Positions 1-8,435 of a stretch of DNA of 64,000 nucleotides are shown here, in pieces; position 1 is the stretch's first letter; every line of letters starts with the position of its first letter. Where the stretch lies: positions 124,001-188,000 of the forward strand of contig NZ_JAFIDJ010000001.1 of the NCBI RefSeq assembly GCF_017051705.1, in the 5' to 3' direction. The notes under the pieces were generated by a model. It did not search any database, was not told the origin of the DNA, and saw nothing but the letters and a program-made list of their open reading frames with translations. Position numbers and translations under genes: made by a program. This stretch comes from Algoriphagus lutimaris (lineage in GTDB: Bacteria > Bacteroidota > Bacteroidia > Cytophagales > Cyclobacteriaceae).

Positions 1-823
1 CTTTGATCATGGCTTCATACTTAGGATGAGGGATGTCCTGAATATCTCCAAACCAAGATCTATACAATGGATAGATTGAACCGACTACAGGTAAAGGAAT
101 ATACAGGTTTTCTGAGGCTGCTGTTAAAGGGAAAAGATGGTCTTTCCAGCTATATGCCCCATTATGCGGTCCATAAGCGCGCATGGGATGGTGCATGGCA
201 AATACAATGGTTTTATCTTGATTCTCTTCCAGGGTATAGGCCAGTGAAGCTAAAATTTCCTCTTCGGTTTTGAATTCACAATCGGATTCAACGCCTGGCT
301 TGTCTTTGGAATGCAGCCACCATTGGCTATCAAAGGCAATCAGCAATGTTTCTGAATCAAGTAGTGTTAGGTAAGGACCAGGGCAACCTCCAGAAGGGAC
401 TAAATTGACTTTTTCAGTAGGGTAATTGTCTTCAATATATTCTTCAGCATACAGTATTCGATTCCAACCTTCAGACTTTCCCTTTTTCCAATCATGATTT
501 CCTGGGACCATCCAGATTTTCCCGGAAATAGAAGAAAATAAATCAAGCTGAGTTTTCAATATGGCTTCTGCTTCTGGTCGATCTTCATCACTAATCGATG
601 GCATTCCTAATGGATAAATATTATCTCCTAGGTAGAGGATATGAGTGGGTAAATTCGGTTCCGAAAGCGCCTTTTGTTTTACTTTTTCAACAACTGGATG
701 ATGTTTGTTTTCTAATTCCCCTGCATCCCCAATTAAATAAAGCCTGAACTTTAAGTCAGCTTCTTGGGCATTGGTACTAACTACCCAGAAAAGAGTAAGG
801 ATGTAGAGAAACAGCTTTTTCAT
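1..823 (-). CDS. Secreted calcineurin-like metallophosphoesterase (partial, C-terminus outside window)
   Basis: Reading the minus strand from the ATG at 823 gives an open frame that leaves the window at base 1, so only about 274 N-terminal residues are visible. A Bacteroidota-type signal peptide (about residues 1-19, ending TNAQ) is followed by the metallophosphoesterase metal-binding series: GDAG (32-35), GDN (66-68), GNHDW (108-112) and a later HH pair (211-212). These residues coordinate the two-metal centre that cleaves phosphate esters. It is most like the secreted acid-phosphatase branch; the substrate is unknown. Its start overlaps the stop of the upstream gene by 4 bases, so the two are probably translated together. 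Confidence 0.85.
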   Translation of the reverse strand, partial: MKKLFLYILTLFWVVSTNAQEADLKFRLYLIGDAGELENKHHPVVEKVKQKALSEPNLPTHILYLGDNIYPLGMPSISDEDRPEAEAILKTQLDLFSSISGKIWMVPGNHDWKKGKSEGWNRILYAEEYIEDNYPTEKVNLVPSGGCPGPYLTLLDSETLLIAFDSQWWLHSKDKPGVESDCEFKTEEEILASLAYTLEENQDKTIVFAMHHPMRAYGPHNGAYSWKDHLFPLTAASENLYIPLPVVGSIYPLYRSWFGDIQDIPHPKYEAMIK

Positions 824-1674
824 GGCTGATAAGGGAATATAAGAATATTGGGTCGGCCATCCCTGGCTTCATTCGAAATGAAAAGTGTCCCATCTTTGGA
901 AAAAGTAATCCCTTCCGGTTGCTTGAAAAGAGCCGGGTTTAAATGATGAAAGCTAACAGGGTTAAATTCTTGATCTAATACCATAAGCCAGTGGTCACTT
1001 GAAGATAAGAGGTAGTATTTTTTTTCGATGGGATGGAAAGCAATAGCAGATGGTTGCATTTTGACTTTCTTAAAATCATCTTCCTTTAATAATGGTTCCA
1101 ATTGCTCATTCTTAAGAATAAAATTGGCATCCTCTTCAAAACTCATAGACTCTAAATTGAAAGCAAAAACTGAGGATTTATTGGAGCTTTTATCCCAACT
1201 ACAGACTTTGCAAAAAATCCAAATGAGAGGTTCGTCCGCAGATTTGATCAATGCCTCAAAATCTCGTTTTTCTTGAATAGGGAATTTATGGATAGTCGTG
1301 TTACTATATTCCGTTAATGGTTCCTCTACTTGATAGAGGTTTCCATTACTTTGAAGGACCCAGGCTTCATTGCCCATGAGCATGATATCTTCAATGTCTT
1401 TGTTTTTGGCAAACTTTTTTTTATCAGTGATTTTGCCTGAGTTAGGATTTAATTCAAAAATAACGGAAGACTCATCTTCAATCGCCCAAAGGGTTTGTTC
1501 ATTGATCCATTCCAGCCCAGAGATTTCCTCCAAATCATTGGAGAGGTTGAATTTTTCCACATTTTCCAAAGAGTAATGGGAGGGAAAACTGTAATAATCT
1601 GCCCGCTTATCCTGTGAATAACATTGACTTAAAAGCAGAAAGCAAAAAATGGATATATTAGATATTTGGTTCAT
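820..1674 (-). CDS. SdiA-regulated domain (YjiK-like) secreted beta-propeller protein
   Basis: 284 residues with an N-terminal signal peptide (hydrophobic 5-18). The body carries short repeated strands such as ISGLEW, IEDIML and PEGITFS, typical of the SdiA-regulated/YjiK family, a calcium-binding beta-propeller fold of unknown biochemical role that may have phytase- or esterase-like activity. It is the first gene of a two-gene minus-strand unit with the metallophosphoesterase, overlapping it by 4 bases. Family members often sit beside phosphatases, so a joint extracytoplasmic role in phosphate-ester use is plausible but inferred. Confidence 0.7.
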   Translation of the reverse strand: MNQISNISIFCFLLLSQCYSQDKRADYYSFPSHYSLENVEKFNLSNDLEEISGLEWINEQTLWAIEDESSVIFELNPNSGKITDKKKFAKNKDIEDIMLMGNEAWVLQSNGNLYQVEEPLTEYSNTTIHKFPIQEKRDFEALIKSADEPLIWIFCKVCSWDKSSNKSSVFAFNLESMSFEEDANFILKNEQLEPLLKEDDFKKVKMQPSAIAFHPIEKKYYLLSSSDHWLMVLDQEFNPVSFHHLNPALFKQPEGITFSKDGTLFISNEARDGRPNILIFPYQP

Positions 1675-1731
1675 GTATGATCGAGAACTAATATTCTTTT
1701 ATCTTAGAATACTCAAAATAAGGTAATAACA

Positions 1732-2910
1732 GTGGATAACCAATTGAAAAAATTCGAATCCTGGATGCGGGAAATGTTTGCTAACCGACAAATTCCTGAG
1801 GTTTGCTATCATAATCTGGACCATACCTTATTAATTGTAGAAAAAGTAAATGAGATAGGAAAGTACTATAAACTTTCTGATCAGGACCTTGAAGATCTAT
1901 TTTATGCCGGCTGGCTACATGATGTTGGTTACTGGGATGGAGTGGCTGAAGGACATGAACAGCAAGGAGCAGACCTTGCTCAGAATTGCCTGACCGAATT
2001 AGGTCTTCCTGACGAAAGGGTCCAACGAATTAAATCTGCTATTTTAGCTACTAAAGTTCCTCAGAAACCTAAGGATTTATTTGAATCGATTATTTGTGAT
2101 TCAGATTTGTACCATTTGAGTTCGGATTTATTTTATGAGCAGACACTTTTATTGAGAAAGGAAAAAGAAAGTGCATTAGGAAAGAAAATTCCGCTGGAAG
2201 AATGGCTAAAAGGTACTAGGGAGTTTATGGAATCCCACCATTATCAAACCGAATATGCTTTGAAGTATTTTCAACCTGGGAAAGAAAAAAACAAATTGAT
2301 ATTGGAAGAGAAAATAGAAGATGCAGAGTTGCTCGCAAAAAAAAAAGGAAAGAAAAAAGAGAAGAATAAAAAATCAGACCGTGGGATAGAGACCATGTTT
2401 CGCGTTACTTCCAAAAATCATATGGAGCTTTCCTCCATTGCCGATAATAAGGCCAACATTATGATCTCTGTCAACTCGATCATCATTTCCATCGTTGTCA
2501 CAGTTTTAATTCGAAAACTAGAGGAGTTTCCTAACTACACCATTCCGGCCATCTTATTAATTTCTACTTGTTTGGGAGCCATGGTGTTTGCCATTTTGGC
2601 TACCAGGCCAAAAGTCACCCATGGGAGTGTTTCGGAAGAAAGTATTGGAAAAAAGGAAAGCAACCTGTTGTACTTTGGGAATTTCTATGAAATGAGTCTT
2701 CAGGAATATACAGAAGGGATGCATGCGATGATTGAGGATGGGTCTTTCTTATATGATTCCATGATTAGAGATATCTATTTTTTAGGGAAGGTGCTGGCCG
2801 TGAAATATAAATTGCTTCGAAAAAGCTATAATATTTTCATGTTTGGATTTATTATCTCTATCCTTTCTTTTTTGATCGCCTCTATCTTTTTTGAGCCTTT
2901 GCAATATTAG
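1732..2910 (+). CDS. HD phosphohydrolase fused to Pycsar-type PycTM membrane effector domain
   Basis: 392 residues. Residues 1-185 form an HD domain with a plausible metal site: H27/H31, H63-D64, H75 and an aspartate at 123 or 125. A lysine-rich linker (about 186-217) leads to a domain matching the PycTM/DUF5706 family (about 218-392), with predicted membrane helices near 242-260, 270-290 and 368-388. In Pycsar antiphage systems stand-alone PycTM proteins disrupt the inner membrane when a uridylate or cytidylate cyclase makes cUMP or cCMP. No such cyclase is adjacent here. The HD domain could be a phosphodiesterase that limits the signal, but this is inference. It is divergent from the 820-1674 gene. 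Confidence 0.8.
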   Translation: MDNQLKKFESWMREMFANRQIPEVCYHNLDHTLLIVEKVNEIGKYYKLSDQDLEDLFYAGWLHDVGYWDGVAEGHEQQGADLAQNCLTELGLPDERVQRIKSAILATKVPQKPKDLFESIICDSDLYHLSSDLFYEQTLLLRKEKESALGKKIPLEEWLKGTREFMESHHYQTEYALKYFQPGKEKNKLILEEKIEDAELLAKKKGKKKEKNKKSDRGIETMFRVTSKNHMELSSIADNKANIMISVNSIIISIVVTVLIRKLEEFPNYTIPAILLISTCLGAMVFAILATRPKVTHGSVSEESIGKKESNLLYFGNFYEMSLQEYTEGMHAMIEDGSFLYDSMIRDIYFLGKVLAVKYKLLRKSYNIFMFGFIISILSFLIASIFFEPLQY

Positions 2911-3033
2911 AAGCAAAAACTCTGCTTTAAGAGAGTTATCCTCGGTATTTCCTATGGTTCGAGTAGCTGAAATTTTGCAATCGTGATAGTTTCCTGATGT
3001 TTCAAAATTAATTTTCGATTCAAATTCTCGAAT

Positions 3034-3378
3034 ATGAAAAAAGTACTCATCGTAGAAGACGATCCAAATATCAGTGAGTTGATTTAAATTCACCTGAATG
3101 ACCTAGGCTATCAAATTCAGGTTCGAAATAATGGAAGGTTAGGTTTCGAAGAGGCAAATTCAAATTCATTCGATTTAATTCTCTTAGATATCATGTCGCC
3201 AGAAATGGATGGGATTGCAATTTGCTAGCGTTTGAGAGCATTGGTTGATTATTCCCCCATTCTAATGATTACCGCCAAATCAGAGGAAATTGATAAAGTG
3301 ATTGGGTTGGAGTCAGGAGCGGACGATTACATTATCAAACCTTTTAAAATCCAAGAGTTTTATCAACATGATAATTAA
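3034..3378 (+). pseudogene. Response regulator receiver domain, broken (two nonsense codons, no output domain)
   Basis: Translation from the ATG at 3034 gives a recognisable receiver domain: MKKVLIVEDD at the start, LILLDI around the phospho-acceptor aspartate, and a C-terminal [10 protein letters not shown] with the conserved lysine. It is interrupted in frame by TAA at 3085-3087 and TAG at 3226-3228, each a single-base change from a sense codon. After the KPF motif it continues about seven residues and stops, so the OmpR-type DNA-binding domain and any partner kinase are missing. The last bases overlap the end of the DM13 gene on the opposite strand. This is a clear relic, not a frameshift artefact. 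Confidence 0.85.
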
Positions 3379-3824
3379 TTAAGTGGAGCATTACCAAAAG
3401 GAATTCCAACTGACCCACACCATAAAATAACATGGGTGTATTTTTCTGTGGTAACTCCTGAGGGGATTAAGAAGTAATTGGTTCCTGCATTTCGTACTAC
3501 CCCCATTGCCAATAAATCAGGATTTCCATTTCCAGGATCTGCCATAAAGGTATCCGAGGTAGAGAGAAATACTTTGACAGTTCCTGTTGCTAATGCAGTA
3601 TTGAAACTACTTCTAAATGGATTGAATTGGTGGCTTTCTGAGTCTACTCCAAGGGAGACAAATCCAGTTGATCCGGCACCGTTTTGATCTACAAAATTCC
3701 CCATCCTTAGGACATTAAAGGAGCCTTGGGGTAAGGTTGGGTCAATGAAAGTTGGTTCGGGATCATCTGAGCAAGCAACTAGGCCCAGAAAAGCGAAGTA
3801 AAAAAGGAGCATAATCTTTTCCAT
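3375..3824 (-). CDS. DM13-domain lipoprotein
   Basis: 149 residues. A lipoprotein signal peptide ends in LVAC with the lipidated cysteine at residue 18, followed by SDD. The C-terminal two thirds matches the DM13 domain: a VKVFLST strand, a nonpolar strand ending FLIPSGV, and the signature VILWC with its conserved cysteine, then FGNAPL. DM13 is proposed to act in redox or electron transfer through that cysteine. Expected location is the periplasmic face of a membrane or the outer membrane. No operon partner is visible. Confidence 0.75.
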   Translation of the reverse strand: MEKIMLLFYFAFLGLVACSDDPEPTFIDPTLPQGSFNVLRMGNFVDQNGAGSTGFVSLGVDSESHQFNPFRSSFNTALATGTVKVFLSTSDTFMADPGNGNPDLLAMGVVRNAGTNYFLIPSGVTTEKYTHVILWCGSVGIPFGNAPLN

Positions 3825-3946
3825 GGTATTATTGGTTTTGTGATATTCAAAAATTGGCCTTAGGTTATCACAAAAAAATCACAGAAGAATAAAGCTTTTG
3901 TCGCAAAAATCGGCTTGTTTTGAAGGAGAACGATTACATCATTACA

Positions 3947-4246
3947 ATGAATCAACGAGATATTGATCAATTTTTGGCTTTACCATCACCTAAACAGCAC
4001 TTTTCAGCCGAGTTGAAAGCCTTGTATTATGACGGAAAAGGGGATTGGCAAACTGCCCATGATTTAGTGGATCAATTGCCCGGAAAGTCCGCAGCAAGGA
4101 TTCATGCCTATTTACATAGGAAGGAAGGTGACCAGTGGAATGCGGATTATTGGTATAGAAGAGCGGGAGAATCCATACCATCTGTTTCATTGAAGGAAGA
4201 ATGGGAGATGCTTCTTGAGCGCTATAATGAAAGTTTGGAGGAATAA
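3947..4246 (+). CDS. Small conserved hypothetical protein
   Basis: About 99 residues from the ATG at 3947; a TTG at 3920 would add nine residues but is less likely. No signal peptide or membrane segment. The protein is helical and rich in tryptophan and tyrosine (DWQTAHDLV, DYWYRRAGE), an arrangement reminiscent of a short TPR-like hairpin pair. I do not recognise a characterised family. It stands alone, followed by a strong bidirectional hairpin at 4306-4333. Confidence 0.6.
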   Translation: MNQRDIDQFLALPSPKQHFSAELKALYYDGKGDWQTAHDLVDQLPGKSAARIHAYLHRKEGDQWNADYWYRRAGESIPSVSLKEEWEMLLERYNESLEE

Positions 4247-4305
4247 AAACATAAAATTTATTTAGTTGATCTACATATATGGTTAATTAATGGGTGTTTT
4301 TAGTT

Positions 4306-4333
4306 AAAAAATACCCAATACTGGGTATTTTTT
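4306..4333. terminator. Bidirectional intrinsic terminator
   Basis: A 12-bp perfect stem (AAAAAATACCCA with TGGGTATTTTTT) around a 4-base loop. The A-run and T-run let it work in either direction. It lies about 60 bases after the stop of the 3947-4246 gene. Confidence 0.7.
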
Positions 4334-4378
4334 GAAAGTATAGAGAATGGTAATTTTAGAAAAATTTAATTTTCTGTT

Positions 4379-4600
4379 ATGAAATTCTTTTACTTAGCAT
4401 CTAGCCCAAATTCTGAAGGTGAATTTGAAATTCACGATCGTGAATGTGAGTTTATTCCGGATCTACATGAAAGAGAGTATTTAGGACCTTATAATAACGG
4501 CAAAGAAGCGATGCGGAAGGCATTGGATTTAAATCCCAAAGCAACTATTTGTGAGAAATGTGGTACGTCAGCTTTTCACGGGATTTTTTCTGACAAGTAA
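4379..4600 (+). CDS. Small Cys/His protein, possibly zinc-binding, hypothetical
   Basis: 73 residues. Two clusters of possible metal ligands are visible: H-D-R-E-C near residues 19-23 and C-E-K-C near residues 58-61. This spacing suggests a small zinc-binding fold, seen in short uncharacterised proteins of this phylum. No signal peptide. The gene lies immediately upstream of tRNA-Pro, and its last few codons are part of the segment duplicated at 21.26-21.43 kb. Confidence 0.6.
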   Translation: MKFFYLASSPNSEGEFEIHDRECEFIPDLHEREYLGPYNNGKEAMRKALDLNPKATICEKCGTSAFHGIFSDK

Positions 4601-4744
4601 TCTTTTATTTATAATTTTTTAAGATCCTACTTTATAAAATCATCGAAACTTGTAAATTCGAGCCTGTTTCGGGGTGTGGCGCAGTCCGGTTAGCGTACAC
4701 GTCTGGGGGGCGTGGGGTCGTGGGTTCAAATCCCGCCACCCCGA
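4568..4744 (+). repeat. Direct repeat copy 1 (end of small gene, spacer and tRNA-Pro)
   Basis: The end of the 4379-4600 gene, the spacer and the complete tRNA-Pro recur in the same orientation at 21258-21426. The roughly 55 bases upstream of the tRNA are nearly identical between copies; the tRNA part differs more. Confidence 0.8.
4670..4744 (+). tRNA. tRNA-Pro (anticodon GGG)
   Basis: Cloverleaf folded by hand. The acceptor stem CGGGGTG pairs with CACCCCG. The anticodon stem CACGT pairs with GCGTG around the loop CTGGGGG, placing GGG at positions 34-36. The T stem GTGGG pairs with CCCGC around TTCAAAT. The discriminator base is A at 4744. CCA is not encoded. A terminator follows within 10 bases. 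Confidence 0.93.
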
Positions 4745-4753
4745 CAATCATAG

Positions 4754-4782
4754 AACAGTTCTTCGGAACTGTTTTTTTTTTT
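4754..4782 (+). terminator. Intrinsic terminator of tRNA-Pro
   Basis: A perfect 8-bp stem AACAGTTC/GAACTGTT closed by a TTCG tetraloop and followed by a long T run. It starts 10 bases after the tRNA. Confidence 0.9.
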
Positions 4783-4882
4783 AGTTATAGAATTCAAGGT
4801 ATACATACTTTATTTTCACAAGCTTGGGAAATACTACGTGGGGTAAATGAATTGATAGTTATTTACTTCTTTTCATTTATAA

Positions 4883-4916
4883 ACAAAAAGCCTTGGCTCC
4901 AAAAGAAACCAAGGCT
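4883..4916 (-). terminator. Intrinsic terminator of the nine-gene minus-strand operon
   Basis: On the minus strand, AGCCTTGG and CCAAGGCT form an 8-bp stem with a 12-base loop, followed by TTTTTGTTT. It lies just past the stop at 4923 and marks the operon end. Confidence 0.85.
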
Positions 4917-4922
4917 CTAAAT

Positions 4923-6245
4923 TTAGCATCCCCATTTGTATGGAGGTGGCTTGATAGACTCGCTGCAGGGGTTACCGGGTTCTGATGCATTTCTACATCG
5001 TTCTAGACCCTCTTCAATCGTGTACTTTGGATGTGGATAGGGTTGACCTTCGAAGAAGAGATCCATCTGTGCCAAGGCACAAATCATCATCTCATCATCT
5101 TTTGAAGGCGGTTTTGGTGCACCAATTCCATCTTTGTTTCCATACCATCTCATACAGGCTTGGGCCTTAGCATCTTCAGGATCTATACTGGGATTTTCAG
5201 AATAAATCTTAAGGAAAGTGGCTGCGACCAAATCTTGTGCTTCATACTGGCTGATATTAGGAATTTTGGTCTTGTCGTCCGTACAAAGTCCGGTCACGCC
5301 TGCCGCGATCATATGATTGCCTATGAGGTAGGGAGTTTCTCTTTTCGAATCTGGCCTCACCTTAAATTTCCCTGTTTGCATCACATTTACTTGAGGTACC
5401 TTGTCCACTTGCGGCAGAATGTCTGTGTATGCTGTTCTAAACCAACCTGGCGCCTGTGGATCGTAAAGAGGCGAACCACAAATTAATAGAGGAAGCGTGT
5501 ATTTGCTGTCTTCTGGTAAGTCCGGGGGAGAAAGATAAAGCTCCAACATTGACTTGATATAGTCTCGATCTGGTCCTCCGTCAAAAAAGCCAGAGGCCAT
5601 CATGATCGGGAAATAATCATTGGCATATTCACTCTCACCGGAGCCAGGAGCCGCAATAGGATTTACATCAATAAAGGTTTTGTACCTACTGATCTCAGAA
5701 GGGTCCACTCCGGCAGCCTCAAGAATCCGTCCCCAACGCTGGAAAGTCATAGCATTATCAAAGGTACCTGCCTGCAATACTGCCCATGGTGGATAGTGTA
5801 GGAGCAGAAGGCCTTTTTGTCCCATGACGTTCAGTCCGAGTGGAGGGAATAACTGCCATTTTGAGGTGCCGTCAGCAGGATTTTTGTTGACATGATATCC
5901 TTCCATTGGATTCCAAACCCCTAGTTCTTGAAGCAATTCTTTACCCCGTATTGCCTTGATGGCATAGTCTTTACTGAAAATTTTTGCATGGGTCGTACCG
6001 AAATTGACTAGCAAATCAATATCAACTTCGGCGTCAATTTCTATCAAATACTCCCCATCGACTAAGTCCACTTCGACCTTATCTATTTTAGAAATCCCGT
6101 CGGCTTTCAAGGAATTTGTGGTGTAATGTGCGATCACATCGCAAAAGTTTTTAACCTTTAATTTTTTGGGGTCCGCGTCTTTGGCGGGAGGGTAAAGTTG
6201 ATCTATAAAATGGGCAGAGCCCAGGGAGTATCTGTAAACAGTCAT
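4923..6245 (-). CDS. Unknown protein A of the glutathione-associated operon (homologue of protein B)
   Basis: 440 residues, no signal peptide or membrane helix, not a family I recognise. It is a distant homologue of protein B at 17519-18544. Both carry, in the same order and similar spacing, LH[FY]PP (A 149-153, B 134-138), RW (170, 155), APG (199, 184), ND (209, 196), GSP (257, 225), TP-x-L-x-x-NH (304-311, 261-268) and QDL (337, 290). The order APG, GSP, NH(PS) loosely recalls the motif layout of the uracil-DNA glycosylase superfamily; this is a weak guess. It is the last gene of the operon, 23 bases after the HAD gene, and precedes the terminator. It has an unusual Cys-containing C-terminal tail. 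Confidence 0.7.
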   Translation of the reverse strand: MTVYRYSLGSAHFIDQLYPPAKDADPKKLKVKNFCDVIAHYTTNSLKADGISKIDKVEVDLVDGEYLIEIDAEVDIDLLVNFGTTHAKIFSKDYAIKAIRGKELLQELGVWNPMEGYHVNKNPADGTSKWQLFPPLGLNVMGQKGLLLLHYPPWAVLQAGTFDNAMTFQRWGRILEAAGVDPSEISRYKTFIDVNPIAAPGSGESEYANDYFPIMMASGFFDGGPDRDYIKSMLELYLSPPDLPEDSKYTLPLLICGSPLYDPQAPGWFRTAYTDILPQVDKVPQVNVMQTGKFKVRPDSKRETPYLIGNHMIAAGVTGLCTDDKTKIPNISQYEAQDLVAATFLKIYSENPSIDPEDAKAQACMRWYGNKDGIGAPKPPSKDDEMMICALAQMDLFFEGQPYPHPKYTIEEGLERCRNASEPGNPCSESIKPPPYKWGC

Positions 6246-6268
6246 AAGCTTAAAATTTATTTCAAAAA

Positions 6269-7012
6269 TTATTTATTCCATCCAGTGAAATCAGAGATCA
6301 CATGAACTGAATCACTTGTGTATTTATCACTTGGATTCCAGGTAGTTTTTACCCAAAAATTCATTGCGTTGCAAAAGTGTTCTTGAAAAACCTCACAGTT
6401 ATGTGGTTCATTATCAAAAGTTGCGATCACGTTTCCATTCAAGGATTGAATTGATTTTATAGCATCAGCTTTATAGTCGGCATCCTTTTGGTCTACGTCT
6501 AGTTTTAAATTGAGTTCACATCTGCCTTGCCAAAACGGGAAGCCTCTGTTGGTAAGGCTCAATGTGGTGCCTTGGCCCATTCCATTTCTTAATCCACGGT
6601 CTCCAATATGCCTTCCGGTCAGGTAGTAGATCAGAGCGCCGCTTTGATAGCAAGCGTTTACAAAGTCTACAGCTCCAGGATTTGGAAGGTCTAAAGCCAC
6701 GTAGTCGTCAGTGAAAAAGGTAGACCCCCAATAGTTTCTAAATGGTGTAAGTGAAGCACTATTTGGATCTAAGCCGGCTTGAGTGAGCGCGAAGGACACA
6801 TTCCAGTTCATATCACCCAGAGTAAGGCCGGATGCTACTTTCACAAAATCAGGATACTTGTCTCCTTGGTCTGCGGCGAAGTTTTGAATGATAACAAGAT
6901 TTCTGCGTGCTGTGGCGAATAATGTGTCGTCCAGATCGAAGACTACAATTGGGAGACCTTTGGAGGATTTGATATTGGCAAGTACTTGTTGAAGGGGGGG
7001 GAAGTTTTCCAT
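6269..7012 (-). CDS. HAD-superfamily hydrolase
   Basis: 247 residues. Motif I is VVFDLDDT with the nucleophile D26 and the acid D28; motif II is YYLTGR (T132); a lysine near 181 fits motif III; motif IV is ATFDNEPHN (D200). These are the residues of a magnesium-dependent phosphatase. The insert between motifs I and II is about 100 residues, the size of a C1-type cap. No signal peptide, so cytoplasmic. The substrate cannot be told. It is the eighth gene of the operon, 42 bases after the glutamate-cysteine ligase gene and 23 before protein A. Confidence 0.8.
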   Translation of the reverse strand: MENFPPLQQVLANIKSSKGLPIVVFDLDDTLFATARRNLVIIQNFAADQGDKYPDFVKVASGLTLGDMNWNVSFALTQAGLDPNSASLTPFRNYWGSTFFTDDYVALDLPNPGAVDFVNACYQSGALIYYLTGRHIGDRGLRNGMGQGTTLSLTNRGFPFWQGRCELNLKLDVDQKDADYKADAIKSIQSLNGNVIATFDNEPHNCEVFQEHFCNAMNFWVKTTWNPSDKYTSDSVHVISDFTGWNK

Positions 7013-7054
7013 AATTCGTAAAAAGGTTTAGATGTAAAAAGATAAAGTAAAAAC

Positions 7055-8413
7055 TCAGATAATCAATGAATTATTTATTTGAAACTCCCGGATCAAATCA
7101 TCGGCAGGAGAGATTTGCTGACTAGTGTACTGCTCGAAGTACTCTAAGAGTAAATTCAGTTGCTCCTGACCTCTGAACTCAGAGGGTAAGGAAGTAAATC
7201 CTGAAATTGCCAGTTCGAAAAGCTTCAGAGCATAGTTGAAAAGAGCTTCATCCTCTAGTCCAAAACTCGCTTTATTCCAAAACTGCTTTAAATCGGGGAG
7301 AATTTCTTCGGTGAGTTCCAAGACCGCGTCTATGCTTTGATCATGGTATAATAGCCCACAGCAGAATGCCATTGGGACTAATTGCCATTTTTCTGGTAAT
7401 GCATCGCAGGACCGGAGTTCCAGAAAGCCTTTCAGTCTCACCTCTGGAAAGAGCAGTGTAAAGTGATTTCTAAGATCATCTATCGTAGGAGAAATCCCAG
7501 AAACGGGATTTTGAAGCCAGTCACTGAAGGAAAATCCCTTTGGAAGTGGCTTTGCTCCCAATCGATGGATATGGATCAGTGGTGCTTTCAATCCGAAATC
7601 CAAATAGGAATCGATTAATGAGTCAAGGTCCTGGTTTTTTTTGAAATCCAAGGGAAATCCAGTTCGCTGATGATCAAGATTTTGCCAAAGAAAACTTCGA
7701 TGCGACTTATGCGAAGTAAGCTTGACTGCTTGGATAGGAGAATGTGAGAAAATTGCAGTGAGAAAAGGCGCAATTAAATTGGATGCGATGATTCTTTTTC
7801 GTCGGGTTTCTTTGCTTTCTCCTAAATCTAAATTGATGTGAATAGAGCAAGTCAATAGCATCATTTGTTTTCCACTCAGGCTGATGCCGTTCAGATATTG
7901 CTGTAATGCCTGATATCTTGGTTTTGGCAGCTGCAGTCCGATTTGATTTTCATTAAGCCAGGGATTGGTACCATAAGATGCAAATCGGATTTCCTCATTT
8001 TGGGAAATGTCATTGAGAAAAGCCCAAGTGGATCCCAGTTGCGTTTGAATTTGATCAAAGCTGTTACAAGGAGCTGTAGCCACTTCCAATTGACCACCTG
8101 GCTCAAATTGAATAATGTCTCCGTGGGAAAGAATCACCTTATCTAAAAATCGTTTCTGGTGTTCTGGTAGGGAATAAAACACCGATTCTTGCGAAGTAGA
8201 TTTAGCAGTTTTTTCTATGGCTCCTGCAAGAGAATCTACCCCTTCATAAAGGGGGACTGGTACAATGGTTTTTTGATCGATGCGGTATGGAAAGCTTTCG
8301 ATTTCCAACCCGATTAATCCGGGCTTAGATGGATTTTTTTGAAGCTTTGGGCTGAAGAGCTCATCCTCAACAAACTTTCGACAAATATCCTGATTTAGGT
8401 TGGTGAATTCCAT
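7055..8413 (-). CDS. gshA: Glutamate-cysteine ligase (GCS2/EgtA or plant type)
   Basis: 452 residues. It should make gamma-glutamylcysteine from glutamate, cysteine and ATP, the first step of glutathione synthesis. Diagnostic motifs of the GCS2 family are present: GLEIES (35-40), QFEPGGQLE (102-110), a TCSIHINLDL strand with metal/ATP-contacting residues, TGFPLDF, and RLKGFLELRSCDALP near the C-terminus. Length fits the plant/EgtA branch rather than the roughly 520-residue E. coli GshA. Gamma-glutamylcysteine could also feed another thiol such as ergothioneine, but glutathione synthetase lies two genes upstream in the same operon, favouring glutathione. The spacing to the DNase II-like gene is 22 bases. 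Confidence 0.88.
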   Translation of the reverse strand: MEFTNLNQDICRKFVEDELFSPKLQKNPSKPGLIGLEIESFPYRIDQKTIVPVPLYEGVDSLAGAIEKTAKSTSQESVFYSLPEHQKRFLDKVILSHGDIIQFEPGGQLEVATAPCNSFDQIQTQLGSTWAFLNDISQNEEIRFASYGTNPWLNENQIGLQLPKPRYQALQQYLNGISLSGKQMMLLTCSIHINLDLGESKETRRKRIIASNLIAPFLTAIFSHSPIQAVKLTSHKSHRSFLWQNLDHQRTGFPLDFKKNQDLDSLIDSYLDFGLKAPLIHIHRLGAKPLPKGFSFSDWLQNPVSGISPTIDDLRNHFTLLFPEVRLKGFLELRSCDALPEKWQLVPMAFCCGLLYHDQSIDAVLELTEEILPDLKQFWNKASFGLEDEALFNYALKLFELAISGFTSLPSEFRGQEQLNLLLEYFEQYTSQQISPADDLIREFQINNSLII

Positions 8414-8435
8414 TAAAAAATAATTGAGGGCATAA

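Noticed and set aside
2782-3093. 103-codon antisense ORF across the HD-PycTM end and response regulator relic
   Set aside because: It is a shadow of sense-coding sequence in both regions, with no family likeness.
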